A stretch of 64,000 nt of DNA, taken from assembly GCA_963921195.1 (NCBI GenBank), contig OY992540.1, forward strand, positions 61,016,844-61,080,843. The letters run 5' to 3'. The DNA is from Pegoplata infirma. Its lineage: Eukaryota > Arthropoda > Insecta > Diptera > Anthomyiidae. Below, one piece after another: positions 22,581-32,153 of the stretch (its first letter is position 1; every line of letters starts with the position of its first letter). Made by a program: the position numbers and the translations under genes. The notes below the pieces were generated by a model. That model made no database searches. It saw only the letters and a program-made list of their open reading frames with translations, and was not told the DNA's origin.

Positions 22581-22734
22581 AAGATAGTAAATTTTCTAAC
22601 GTGGAAAAAATAACAATTTTGATTAGGAATATGTATTTAATTTTGTATAAAAAACTTTTTTTAGTAATTTACAAATTTTTTTCGATAGTAATTTTTTTTT
22701 AGTGTCAAGATATTATTGAGTGACTTACCAAAGT

Positions 22735-23190
22735 TTTTAAAACTTGTTAAAAGGAAATTTACGGGTTTGCTTATATTTTTGAACCACTGAACCGATTTGC
22801 TGAAATTTGATACCAATAAGACCAGGAACACGAAAAATATTTATGCCAAGGTTCAGCAGCCTCAAATTGGATTACGAAACTTATTGTTAGCGTGTTTTTT
22901 ATCTCGTAAATTAGCGAAAAACCCATGCCAAAATATACTCTTTTGCTTATTACTTTTGAAGCACTGGACCATTTCGCTGAATTGCTGAATACCAACCTGA
23001 CCAGGTAAATGTCCAACATATATGCCAAACTTCAGCTGCCTCAGAAAAGTCTTTCAAAAGTTAGCGTGTTTTTAACAGACAGACGGACATCGCTAGTTTA
23101 TAAGGTCCTAGGCCAATATTTTAAGGTGTTGCAAACGGAATGACAAACTTTTATATACCCTCTATCATTAGAGTCGAGGGTATAAAAAAT
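22735..23190 (+). mobile_element. mini-me-like element, copy D (5' truncated)
   Basis: It carries two successive blocks of the shared core (TTTTGAACCACTGAACCGAT..., GCACTGGACCATTTCGCTGAAT...), CAGACAGACGGACATCGCTAG, CAAACGGAATGACAAAC and the end GAGGGTATAAAAA. The ACAAGT start and hairpin are missing. It is non-coding. Confidence 0.7.
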
Positions 23191-23261
23191 CTAAAAACAT
23201 TTTTTTCTTGGCCCTTTCCTATTTCATTAACTTAATTTGAGCCAAATCCGATCATTTTAAC

Positions 23262-23881
23262 GGTGACATGACATAATCCCCACGGACATAACCCCCATTT
23301 CCGTTATGGTGGTTATGACCAAAACGAATTCGGTCATAATCCCCATAACGGTAGTGGGGACTATGACCGAAAAAAATTGGACATAATCCCAATAAAAAAT
23401 GGACATAATACCCAGTTTTATGGGGACAATGATCACGTAAAAAGTAGACATAATCCCCATTACAGGGATTATGTCTAATATATATAGTATATATATATAG
23501 TCCCGTTGTTCCTTTTAGGAGCATCGCAATAATTATGTAGAATTTTTTTTTTGTCTTAAAAGTTTTTCGGCGTAGCCGGCCTTCGGCCGGGCTTAGGGAT
23601 TACAAACTCCATGCATTAAACCCACCCTCTCCGCAAAATAAAGGGATTATGACCGAAATTGATTTGGACTTAGTCCCCATAATATGAGTGGGGGTTATGA
23701 CCGAAAAACTTTCGGTCGTAATCCCAACAGGGAAGGGACATAATCCCCATTGGGATTATGACCCTTTTTGAAATAGCCATAGTCCCCACAACTAATATGG
23801 GGATTATGTCCGTAATGCATTGGGTCATAGTCCCCATTTCCATTATGGGGATAATGTCCGTGGGGATTATGTCCGGTCACC
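23262..23881. mobile_element. GGTGAC foldback element, copy 1 (620 bp)
   Basis: The ends GGTGACATGACATAATCCCC and (reverse complement) GGTGACCGGACATAATCCCC are matched. The whole interior alternates CATAATCCCCAT and its complement ATGGGGATTATG, separated by GGTCATA/TATGACC, so the element is a chain of small palindromes. The duplication is ATTTTAAC at 23254-23261 against ATTTTAAT at 23883-23890 (one base separates it from the right end). Related host repeats (for example near 41161) read through this point without the element. It is non-coding: long frames across 23252-23880 are translations of the motif on both strands. Confidence 0.85.
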
Positions 23882-23882
23882 T

Positions 23883-24120
23883 ATTTTAATCTATGGCTCC
23901 CTTTCTGAAAATTTCTAAAATCGGTAGACAAGTTTTCGAGCTAACACCATTTGAAATTTGTCAAAAAGTTTCAAAAATTAAGTTTTTTCTACGTACAAGA
24001 AATTTAGAAAATAATCTTAAAAATTCTAAAAAACCAAAGCTTTGATCAAAGGACGCCACGGGTTAATCCGATCGGTCCGAAAGCCCATTTGATTTCATTA
24101 CACGAAAAAAGAAGCTTAAT
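23883..24120. repeat. Dispersed old repeat, right flank of the foldback insertion
   Basis: CTATGGCTCCCTTTCTGAAAA and ATCGGTAGACAAGTTTTCGAG continue the family at 23215-23261. With the family at 8.5-9.0 and 40.8-41.5 kb it shows what the uninserted locus looked like. Confidence 0.55.
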
Positions 24121-24229
24121 TTTTATGTGATCACATATCCATTTTATACTGCAAATTAAACGTTTTGTAGAGCAAACTATATTTTTTTATTTCTGTTTAC
24201 AGAAAATTTAATGTTTTCGTGTTGAAAAA

Positions 24230-24545
24230 GCTCAAATTCTAACACATTTTTCGTTAGAAAGTCTTAATCTGAGAATTTTTCTTTATGAGAAATTCTATTA
24301 ACATAAAATTCTTAAATTAATATAAATTTGGATATATTTTTTTTTTATGAATTTCGTTGTAAAGAAAACAATTTCCTGCAAAAAATCTCAGATTCGAAAG
24401 GATTTTTTCTGTAGAAAAAGCTTCAGATTCTGAGACATTGTTCGTAAAAAGTCTCAGACTCTAAAATAGTTGTCCTAAGTCTTAAAAGACCTTTCTTCAA
24501 AGACCTTTCTCCCATAGAAAAGAAAAATTGCCTCGAGCTCGAAAT
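24230..24545. repeat. Degenerate relic of the 35-bp satellite
   Basis: Recognisable units (TTAATCTGAGAATTTTTC, AAAAAATCTCAGATTCGAAAGG, CTTCAGATTCTGAGACATTG, AAAAAGTCTCAGACTCTAA) occur, decayed, with spacing near 35 bp. Confidence 0.6.
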
Positions 24546-27500
24546 TTTTTTTTTTTGTGGGTTCTATTTTAATTCTTAAACATTGAAATTATTTTACCAA
24601 TTTATCATAATAAATATAAAATCATAACAAAAAAATATTTTTTTTGTGTCATGCGACTTTTTACTTTCCAGTCCTAAATTCATGTGTGCCTCGTCATACC
24701 CTAGGTATATGGGATGCTTCAGAAAAGAACAAATCCTGAAATTATCCATTTTTTAAAATTCAAATTTAAAGGAGTTAAAAAGATGAAAAATTGTAGTTTT
24801 AATATTTTTTTGTGTGTTTTAATATTTTTTTAGTCCCAAATTCTTGTGTGCCAATGACCTCGCCATACCTTAAGACGGCCCTGGGCATTTTTTAAAATTT
24901 AGATTTAAAGAAGTTAAAAAATTAGAAATTGTAGTTTTTATATTTTCTAACTAATGGTCCTAGAAACTTAATTTCTTGGATCTCCAATCGAAAAAATATT
25001 CTGAAAAAAATGATTTTCTTAAGATTCCCATTTTAAGAGCGTAAAGAGGATAAATTGGTTTAATTATCTACTGAACTAATGAGCCCAGAAACGTATCATC
25101 TAAGTTTGGTTGACAACGCGCCAAAATTTCAAAATTTCTGAGTAATTTCTTTTGAAAAAATTGTGTTTTTTAACACCCTGGATCAAAGTGCAGGACATTA
25201 AACTGCTTCTAAAATAAATTTTTTTATTCACCTAAAAAAAAAAAAATATAAAAAAATTTTTTTAAAAAAATCTCTTTTCAGAGATTGATAAAGTTTTTTA
25301 TGCTGGAACTTTTTCGCCCTGACTCTATTTTGCACTTTTTCAAACTCAACCAGCAATAACTATAAAATATATGTTTCTGCCAAACTTTAGAAGTGTCTTT
25401 TACTGACGGAAGTTATTCGGAATGGAATGAAACACGCATAAAACGAAATTGAACATGGAACGAAATGATACATGAAACGAAGTAGAACATGGAGCGAAAT
25501 GGATCTTGGAACGAAATGGACTGGAGCAGGGAATAAAATGGAATTAAACTTGGAAATAATTATTTTATTATAACACACATGGGGTGACATGGATTCCATT
25601 GCAAACGAAATGGATTGTAACAGGAAACAAAAAAGAAATGGACCATGGAAAAGCCCGCCGTTTTAAGATGAGAAATATTTTAAATGGGAATATCTCGAAA
25701 GCTGTTTGACCGATTTTAGTATTTGTTTAAAAAAGAAAACTGGAATTTTCAAGAAACATGTGGCAAATATACATTTTTATTTTTTAAGAACTAAATATTT
25801 TTGATGGCAAGGCACCATTGTTTAGTTTTAGACCAGCCTAGTGGCATAAAAACTCGTGAAAAAAATTTAACCACCCAAAAAATTGCCAGCCTAATGTACA
25901 TATATTTGAAAACCAATACTAAGAAAAACATCTTAGGAGTATGGTTAAAAAAGTGGGAATTACATATAAACTTGAAAATACAGAAACGGGAAAAGAAAAT
26001 ATAACTTTTAGAAGGATTAAAAGCATGTGTTGCTCGTGATTACGTTAGTATTTTATACATGATGGTAAGATTAGATTTTCCTGGCTGGCAAAAGACCCCG
26101 CAAAAAATAGGTGAGGACCTAAGCCTTCCCAGTTTAAAACTAATACTAAGATTCTTGCCAGAACTAAAAAAAAATATATTTTCCCTCCCCTTAATTATAC
26201 GCCTCTGTCAATAAACATCCATTTCTGGTCATGCCTAGTATATTATTTTTTTTTAAGAAAATATTAAGAATTTTGATTATCCATTATTTTGATAGAAATA
26301 TTTGCAAAATTATCATAATATTTTTTATTCATCCTTGCTACACTTTCATCTTAGGCATAACAAATCGCTAGAAATAGTGGCAAAAAAAAAATCACATCAC
26401 TATATGAATGACATATTAATAATTTCCATATGTTGGAAATTGTATATAGTCTGCTTGGTATCCACAGATTTAGCTTATTTGTTTTGACAAACTATCAACA
26501 TTGATGTTGTCTTAATAAGACAACATAATCATCACCAACATCGTGCAATTGATATGTGTGACATATGTTGGTCGATTTTATAGTTGTCGTTAAATTAAAC
26601 CAAAATGCTAAAAGATTTAAATGATGTAGACTTATAGCGTACAAAAAAAAAGGAGAACGTGTACTCAATATATTGAGATTATTTAACAATAATTTGAATT
26701 TAAGTGTGGACTCGTTTTATTAAAATTGTGTGATTTGAATGATAATAGGAGAAAACTTAAAAAGGATATAAATGTTACAGTTAAAAAAATAATTTCGAAA
26801 AGTTTGAAACTTGAATTTTTTGTTTTAACATTAGCAATTGTAATTTAAATTCTTTATGCAACTTTGTATTTGCTTAATATTCTTAACAATGGAATCTGAC
26901 AAATTTCGAAACACATGATAGTCAAAAATTACCAACTTAAATTAATTTAAAACTGAAAAATTATTTTCTTTAAAATTATTCTATGAGAATATCATAGTTT
27001 TAATTAGTAAAGGAAATATTTACCTCGAGCTATAATATTTTAAAGGTCGGTTTTTAATAAAAATCAATCAGAAATTGAACTTTTAACATTTTTTGCAAAA
27101 TTTAAAAATTCTCAAAATGTTTATACTTTTAACATGAAAAATGCATCCGAATTTGACTATTTTTTGATAAGTAAGAAACTAATTTTAAAACAAATAATTT
27201 AAAATAAAAATACAGAAGCCCTTCCGATTTTACCAATTTACGAATTTAATTAGTTCATGATCATGGATTATATTAGAGCCAAACTTTGGGATTGCATGTG
27301 CTTTCCAGATAAAAACGAATGGCGGGCATTCATAAAATATGTTAGAAACGATTATGGATCAATAACACTGTAAATACGTGGTATTAACACACCAAAAGGC
27401 TGAGACGCGAAAACTTAATTTTGGATCGTAAAACCCAGTGGAATTCTCCGGTTTGGCAGATCAGTTTAATATCTAGAGATATTTATTTGTTAACTTTGCG

Positions 27501-27710
27501 ATTTTTAATGGATTTTTAATTATTTTTTAAAAAACTTGAAGAAAAAAAAAATTATGAACCTAAACTAGTCGGCCATCATTGCTGGAGATAAATTTAAACT
27601 TATAAATACTAAATAAAGTAATTTCAGTTATTGATTTGTTTAGAAAATTCTAAATCGGGCTTATTAAGGTCATGTATTCTATGCAAATAAAAGATTATTT
27701 CATAATTTTT
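24546..27710. other. 3.2 kb with no gene seen
   Basis: Two loosely similar segments (24630-24790 and 24810-24930: TTTTTTTGTGT..., AGTCCCAAATTC-TGTGTGCC...) form a diverged direct repeat. A degenerate 15-17-bp tandem (AACATGGAACGAAATGG-like) occupies 25420-25520, with an inverted-sense relative at 18770-18850. The remainder shows no exon, TIR or RNA. Short frames at 25801 and 26302 lack coding character. Confidence 0.35.
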
Positions 27711-27744
27711 CCGACGTTTCGTTGGAGATTCCCAACATCATCAG
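27711..27744 (-). ncRNA. Hammerhead-ribozyme-like core (candidate)
   Basis: On the minus strand CTGATGA is followed by a 5-bp stem GTTGG...CCAAC with a GAATCT loop, then GAAA and CGTCGG. This is the order of a hammerhead core (CUGANGA, stem II, GAAA). One extra U lies between CUGAUGA and stem II, and a good stem III with cleavage site is not evident, so activity is doubtful. Similar motifs are known in Penelope-like and other insect retroelements; the parent element here was not identified. Confidence 0.3.
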
Positions 27745-28198
27745 GGATATTTTATTAGATATTTAATCTTTCGTCAATAGTTTTGCATTTTGAATATTTA
27801 ACACACATTCTGTTTTACATAAACACAACATAAAACATAAATTTAATTAAACAAAACAAATGTAAAAATATAAATAAAAATAAATAATATCAGAGTATAA
27901 TTAAATTGTATTAAACTAAGTATCACAGAAGCAGAACTCAGTTTTTGAAGAATTTTGCTAGAAAATTAGAATAAAAATTTGCTTGAAAATCGCAAACTTG
28001 AAAATAAAATATCTCTTAATTTTTCCTCACCTCTTAAAACGGAGACTGTCACTACGATCCAAATTAGGTTCATGTTTATCGGTGTTTTGGTGGGTCATTT
28101 AAAAAGTTAAAATTATACTTACAGTGTAATATATGTATATGATAATATATCCATGGACTGCAAAATTTAACTGGCGGATCACACTATTTTGTTAAGTA
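27745..28198. other. AT-rich stretch, nothing recognised
   Basis: No gene, RNA or repeat was recognised. Confidence 0.35.
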
Positions 28199-28635
28199 CA
28201 CAGTGATACAAAATCGAAATTTCTGGATCAGAATGGGACGAAACCAAAAGCAAAGTTGACATTTTACATAACAGAACCCTCAAGACGTTTTTTAGTTTAG
28301 CGCTAGATTATTTTTTACACGCATGTAAAATTGGTGATTTTAAAGCATTTATAGTTTGTGTATACTAAACATATCCTACTTTAGGGGCCTTTGGTGGTGC
28401 CCTTATAGGACATGTGGGGTCCAGCGTCCAAACTTAAGCTCGAAATTATGTTAGCTATAACCGGTATGAATTTCGGTGCAATCGGTTCCGTATCTACTTA
28501 CTGAATAGCCAAGTTATTAAAAATAATCCACTGTGCACCGTTACATATAACTGCTATTTAAGGGTAATTACTTACCAAATTATGCATACGCCTTAAATAG
28601 TTTTCAAGCAATTATTACTATAATTATAACAATAA

Positions 28636-30081
28636 CATTGTGCTCGAATTAAACACTTTTTTTAATAAGCTGGGCACCCTACTGGTAAAGTTAATTTGAG
28701 TACGCCGTTTTTAGAAGTTAGCGCACGTATTCGCGATATTCGCGATTTAAAATTCTGATGCTCAACTACAATGAAAATAATATTTTGAAGCTTTTGCGAT
28801 ATTTTTTAAATTTAAAACCATCCAAGTCTGTTAAAGTAACATAAAAAACCATAATACAGTGAATTTTTTCGCGAAAAACATTTTTTGTTCACGAAAAATC
28901 ATTGTTTTCGGGAAAAAATTGGTTCAATACAAATATCCCAGCAAAACTTAGATTACCAAATAAGGTATAAAATAAGGTATAGGATCTCTTATTTTATACA
29001 TTGCAGCATTGATGATTTTAACAGGCGATGAGACTCAAAGTAATGCATCCACATTATCACACAGAATACCAGTAAGGTATAAAATAAGTCAAAAATTTAT
29101 AACGAAGAATACGAGTAAGGTGTAAAATATATGATATTTTATAGGTTACGAGTAAGGTATATAATATAGCATACCAGAACGTAATATATAAGGTGTTACG
29201 AGTAGTGAAAAAGTAATTTTGTATTAAATTTACTCACGTGATTGTAAGTGAGTGTGAGTAGATAAAATATGCTCGTGAGTGTGTGTCGTTAGAAATTTCT
29301 TGTCGTGAGCCCATCTCTAGTTTAAACTTATGCATTTTGTTATAAAATAATTATTTTTTATGTTATTGTAATGCATTATGCATCCAATTATAAATAATGA
29401 ATTATTTCAAACTTTCAAATAATACATAATGTAACCAAATATAAGTCATCCATGATTTAATGTTTAGAAATAATAAATATAAAATACATTTTTTCTAATA
29501 ATCATGCATCACGTAGCAAATTATTAGTAATGCATTATTTTTCACTTTAAAATAATACGTTGTGGAACAAATGTTTGGTAAGACATCCTAAAATAATGCT
29601 ACAAATAAGGTATATACATTACCTGGTAATGTGTTATATAATCTCTACCCATTACAAAAGTTTTGCTGGGATTTTCAGTTTGATTTGAATTAACAACAGC
29701 CATAGCGGAAATTTTTTTTCGCTAATTTTTTTTCCAATATATTTTATTTTTAGTTTATGAAAATGTGTAGAACACGATTGTTACAGACACAAAATTTTTC
29801 GAAAAAAAAATTTTTTCGCCATTTTTTTTTTTGCGATTTTTTTTTTCCCAAAATTTTTTTTTCGCCATCAAAAAACAATGCATTTTCTAAATTTATATTT
29901 AAAAACTATTAAGCATAAAAATTTAACTTTTGTAGTACTTTGGCTAAACAATTTTAAATCGCGATTAGCGCGAATACGAGCGCTAACTTCGAAAAACGGC
30001 TTACACCACTAAATTCAGAATAGCCGAATTAACTTTACCAGCAGGGTGCCCAGCTTGTTAATTTTTACGTCTAGCACAGTG
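28636..30081. mobile_element. CACTGTG-ended TIR element nested in the CACAGTG element
   Basis: The left end CATTGTGCTCGAATTAAAC and right end (reverse complement) CACTGTGCTAGACG lead into long arms sharing AAGCTGGGCACCCT, ACTGGTAAAGTTAATT and TCGCGATTTAAAAT. TAATTATAA occurs at 28621-28629 and immediately after the right end (30082-30090). It may be a target duplication, but six bases separate it from the left terminus. The interior (A/T runs with CGCGAAAA) is itself interrupted by a MITE at 28937-29670. Confidence 0.75.
28937..29670 (-). mobile_element. CCCAGCAAAACTT MITE, copy 2 (734 bp, innermost level)
   Basis: The TIRs CCCAGCAAAACTT and AAGTTTTGCTGGG bound a near full-length inverted copy of 9463-10204. 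AT flanks both ends. The uninserted sister of the host sequence at about 37047-37075 reads TTCAATACAAATATTTTTAG-TTTGATTTGAA straight through. That fixes the insertion point and supports a 2-bp duplication. It is non-coding. Confidence 0.88.
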
Positions 30082-30339
30082 TAATTATAATAAAAGTTAG
30101 CCAACTTCAAATGCGTGTAAAAAAATCTAAAGCTGAACTGAAAAAAAGCCTTGAAAGGTTTTGTTATGAAATATGTCATCTTTCATTTGGTTTTGGTTTA
30201 TCATATTCCGATTTTGGTTCTTGCACTGTGTTATTAGATATTTGATAAAGCTTCATAAATGATTAAAAATGATACAATTATTTTTATAAATTCTTTGCGA
30301 TGTATGGGTGTTTAAAAAAGCTTTTCTTTTGGCAATATT

Positions 30340-30985
30340 GACTGTTAGATAGTGTTTTGTCATTTTTCTTCTCGGAAACATTAAGTCGTGTAAAAAAAAT
30401 TATAAAATCAATATTTTATATAAAATTACGAAAATTAAAAATTTCGAGAAAAAAAATGTGACAAAAAAGTTTTAAAACAATATGTAGTGTCCTTTTTTTC
30501 CTGCCAAGCACAAATGGATTTTCAAATCAAAATTTTATATTAAACTTAAAAATATCCTTGTAACGTTGTTAAAGTTTCAGGGAGGTGTTTTTTCGTATTG
30601 TTGAGCACTAAATTTTCAAAGTTTTTTAAGGAGCCAAATACATATTCGATTTTTTTTGCAAACAATTTAGCTTTATCACAAATTTTGAAAATTTATTGCT
30701 CGACAACGCAAAAAACCACCTCCCTGAAACTTTAACAGCGTTAAACGGATATTCTAAGATTTAATAAAAAAGTTTGTTATTGAAAATCCATGGTGTCCTT
30801 GTCAAAAAAAAAGAACACTACAATATTGTTTTCAAAAAGTTTTTGTTGAAATTTTTGGAAATTTTTTTTTTAATTTCCATAATTTTATAAAAAATATTTT
30901 AACAGGATCTCATATTGTACAACTCACGGTTTCCGAGTAAAAAAATTTTGAAATAATCAAACATTTGGCTGTTCAACAAACTTTG
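30340..30985. repeat. Palindromic repeat centred near 30653
   Basis: Inverted arms share TTAAAGTTTCAGGGAGGTG / CACCTCCCTGAAACTTTAA, TGGATTTTCAA / TTGAAAATCCA, CAATATGTAGTGT / ACACTACAATATTG and CTCGGAAAC / GTTTCCGAG. It could form a hairpin of about 300-bp arms. It is non-coding. Confidence 0.75.
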
Positions 30986-31273
30986 AAAATTTATTGCTCA
31001 ACAACACCTCTCTGAAATTTTAACAACTTTAAGAGGATTTTTTATACTACTACTTTAATACAAAATTTTGTTTTTGGAATGGTGTCCTTGCTAAGAAAAA
31101 GTACATCCAATATTGTTTTCAAAATTTTTTGTTGAAATTTTTTTGAAAAAGTTTTTTTTTTCTAAATTTTGAATCTTCGTAATTTTATATACAATATTGT
31201 TTTTATAAGTTTTTTTCGTACGACTTACGGTTCTCGAGTGAAAAAATAAAAAAAAACTGTCTGAAAGTCGATA
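30986..31273. repeat. Direct extra copy of one palindrome arm
   Basis: CTGAAATTTTAACAAC..., GGTGTCCTTGCTAAGAAAAAG, CAATATTGTTTTC and CGACTTACGGTTCTCGAG repeat the right arm about 290 bp further on. The locus is thus an inverted pair plus a tandem third arm. Confidence 0.6.
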
Positions 31274-31953
31274 CACATTAAATATTTTGTAGGCAAAAAC
31301 AAATGAAAAACATATTTAAAACAAGTGATTAAACATTTGAAAACCATCCCAGTAATTATTCGTTTGTTTTAACAAACATCAAAATTTTTTTTACTGTTCA
31401 TAAAATTTTCTAAAATAAATAACATTGAACATTAAAAAAATAATGTCACTTTAATTTTTTTTACCAAATTTTAATTAAATTTTTAATTAAAAATTAATGA
31501 TTTTGTAGATTATTTTTACAATTTTTCTATTGAATTTTATTTTAAAAATTTTTAATAATTTTTTTGTGGAATCGATCCCGCAATCAACTACATTCTGGCC
31601 AGACATTCTACCCATCGTACCAAAGTCACTTGATATAAACATGTTTTTATATTTCTACTTATAAATAATTTTTTGAATTTTTCTTATACAAAAAAATAAC
31701 CAACACAAGTAGGTAAAAACTAATGATTTCTCTTTAAAAAATGCCAATAATTAAAAAAAACGTACACAAATCATTAAAAATTAAAGACGAATCACTTATT
31801 TTTACTTTCAGAACAAAAGTAAATAAAAATAAAAGCACAGAAATGGTCATTAAAAAACACTGAACATTGAACAAATATTTTTCTTTAAAAAACAACAAAA
31901 CGTAAAACTTTTTTAATAAACTACAAACAGTTAATGACATAATTTTTTGAGTG
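31274..31953 (-). mobile_element. TA-class MITE with tRNA-like segment, copy 2
   Basis: It aligns along its length with 16856-17656. It begins with a mutated CACATTAAATATTTTGTAGG and ends TTATTTTTTGAGTG-like (AATTTTTTGAGTG). It carries the same TTCGTTTGTTTTAACAAAC and tRNA-like blocks. It is non-coding. Confidence 0.65.
31567..31629 (-). ncRNA. tRNA-like segment, copy 2
   Basis: Minus-strand TGGTACGATGGGTAGAATG (A-box-like) and GCGGGATCGATTCC (B-box-like) have the same spacing as in the other two copies. The A-box-like part has decayed slightly more. Confidence 0.5.
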
Positions 31954-32153
31954 TGTTGCCAAAAAAAAATTTTTTAAACAATCATATATTCCGAAGTATA
32001 TATTGATCGAAATAAACAACAGTTTTTAATCAAAGAAGCTCTAATAAACAAAAATTAGGAAAATCGGTGATACACCAGTTAAATTTTTCATGGACTTTTT
32101 CATATACTTCATGGGTGTTCTAGACCTACACTCAAAAATTATGTAGGAATATT

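Larger units (their letters stand above)
28199..30230. mobile_element. CACAGTG-ended TIR element, copy 2 (outer level of second nest)
   Basis: It runs from CACAGTGATACAAAATCG to (reverse complement of the right end) CACAGTGCAAGAACCAAAATCG. The arms share ACCAAAAGCAAA/ACCAAATGAAAG and CATAACARAACC blocks with copy 1. Positions 28240-28635 align with 11785-12015 plus 13652-13790 of copy 1 without the CCCAG insertion. Positions 30082-30230 align with 13790-13934. A different element is inserted here, at 28636-30081. It is non-coding. Confidence 0.75.

Noticed and set aside
23252..23880. Several 60-90-codon frames on both strands (also 35719-36325)
   Set aside because: They translate the CATAATCCCCAT motif of the foldback element; the same motif is open in several frames.
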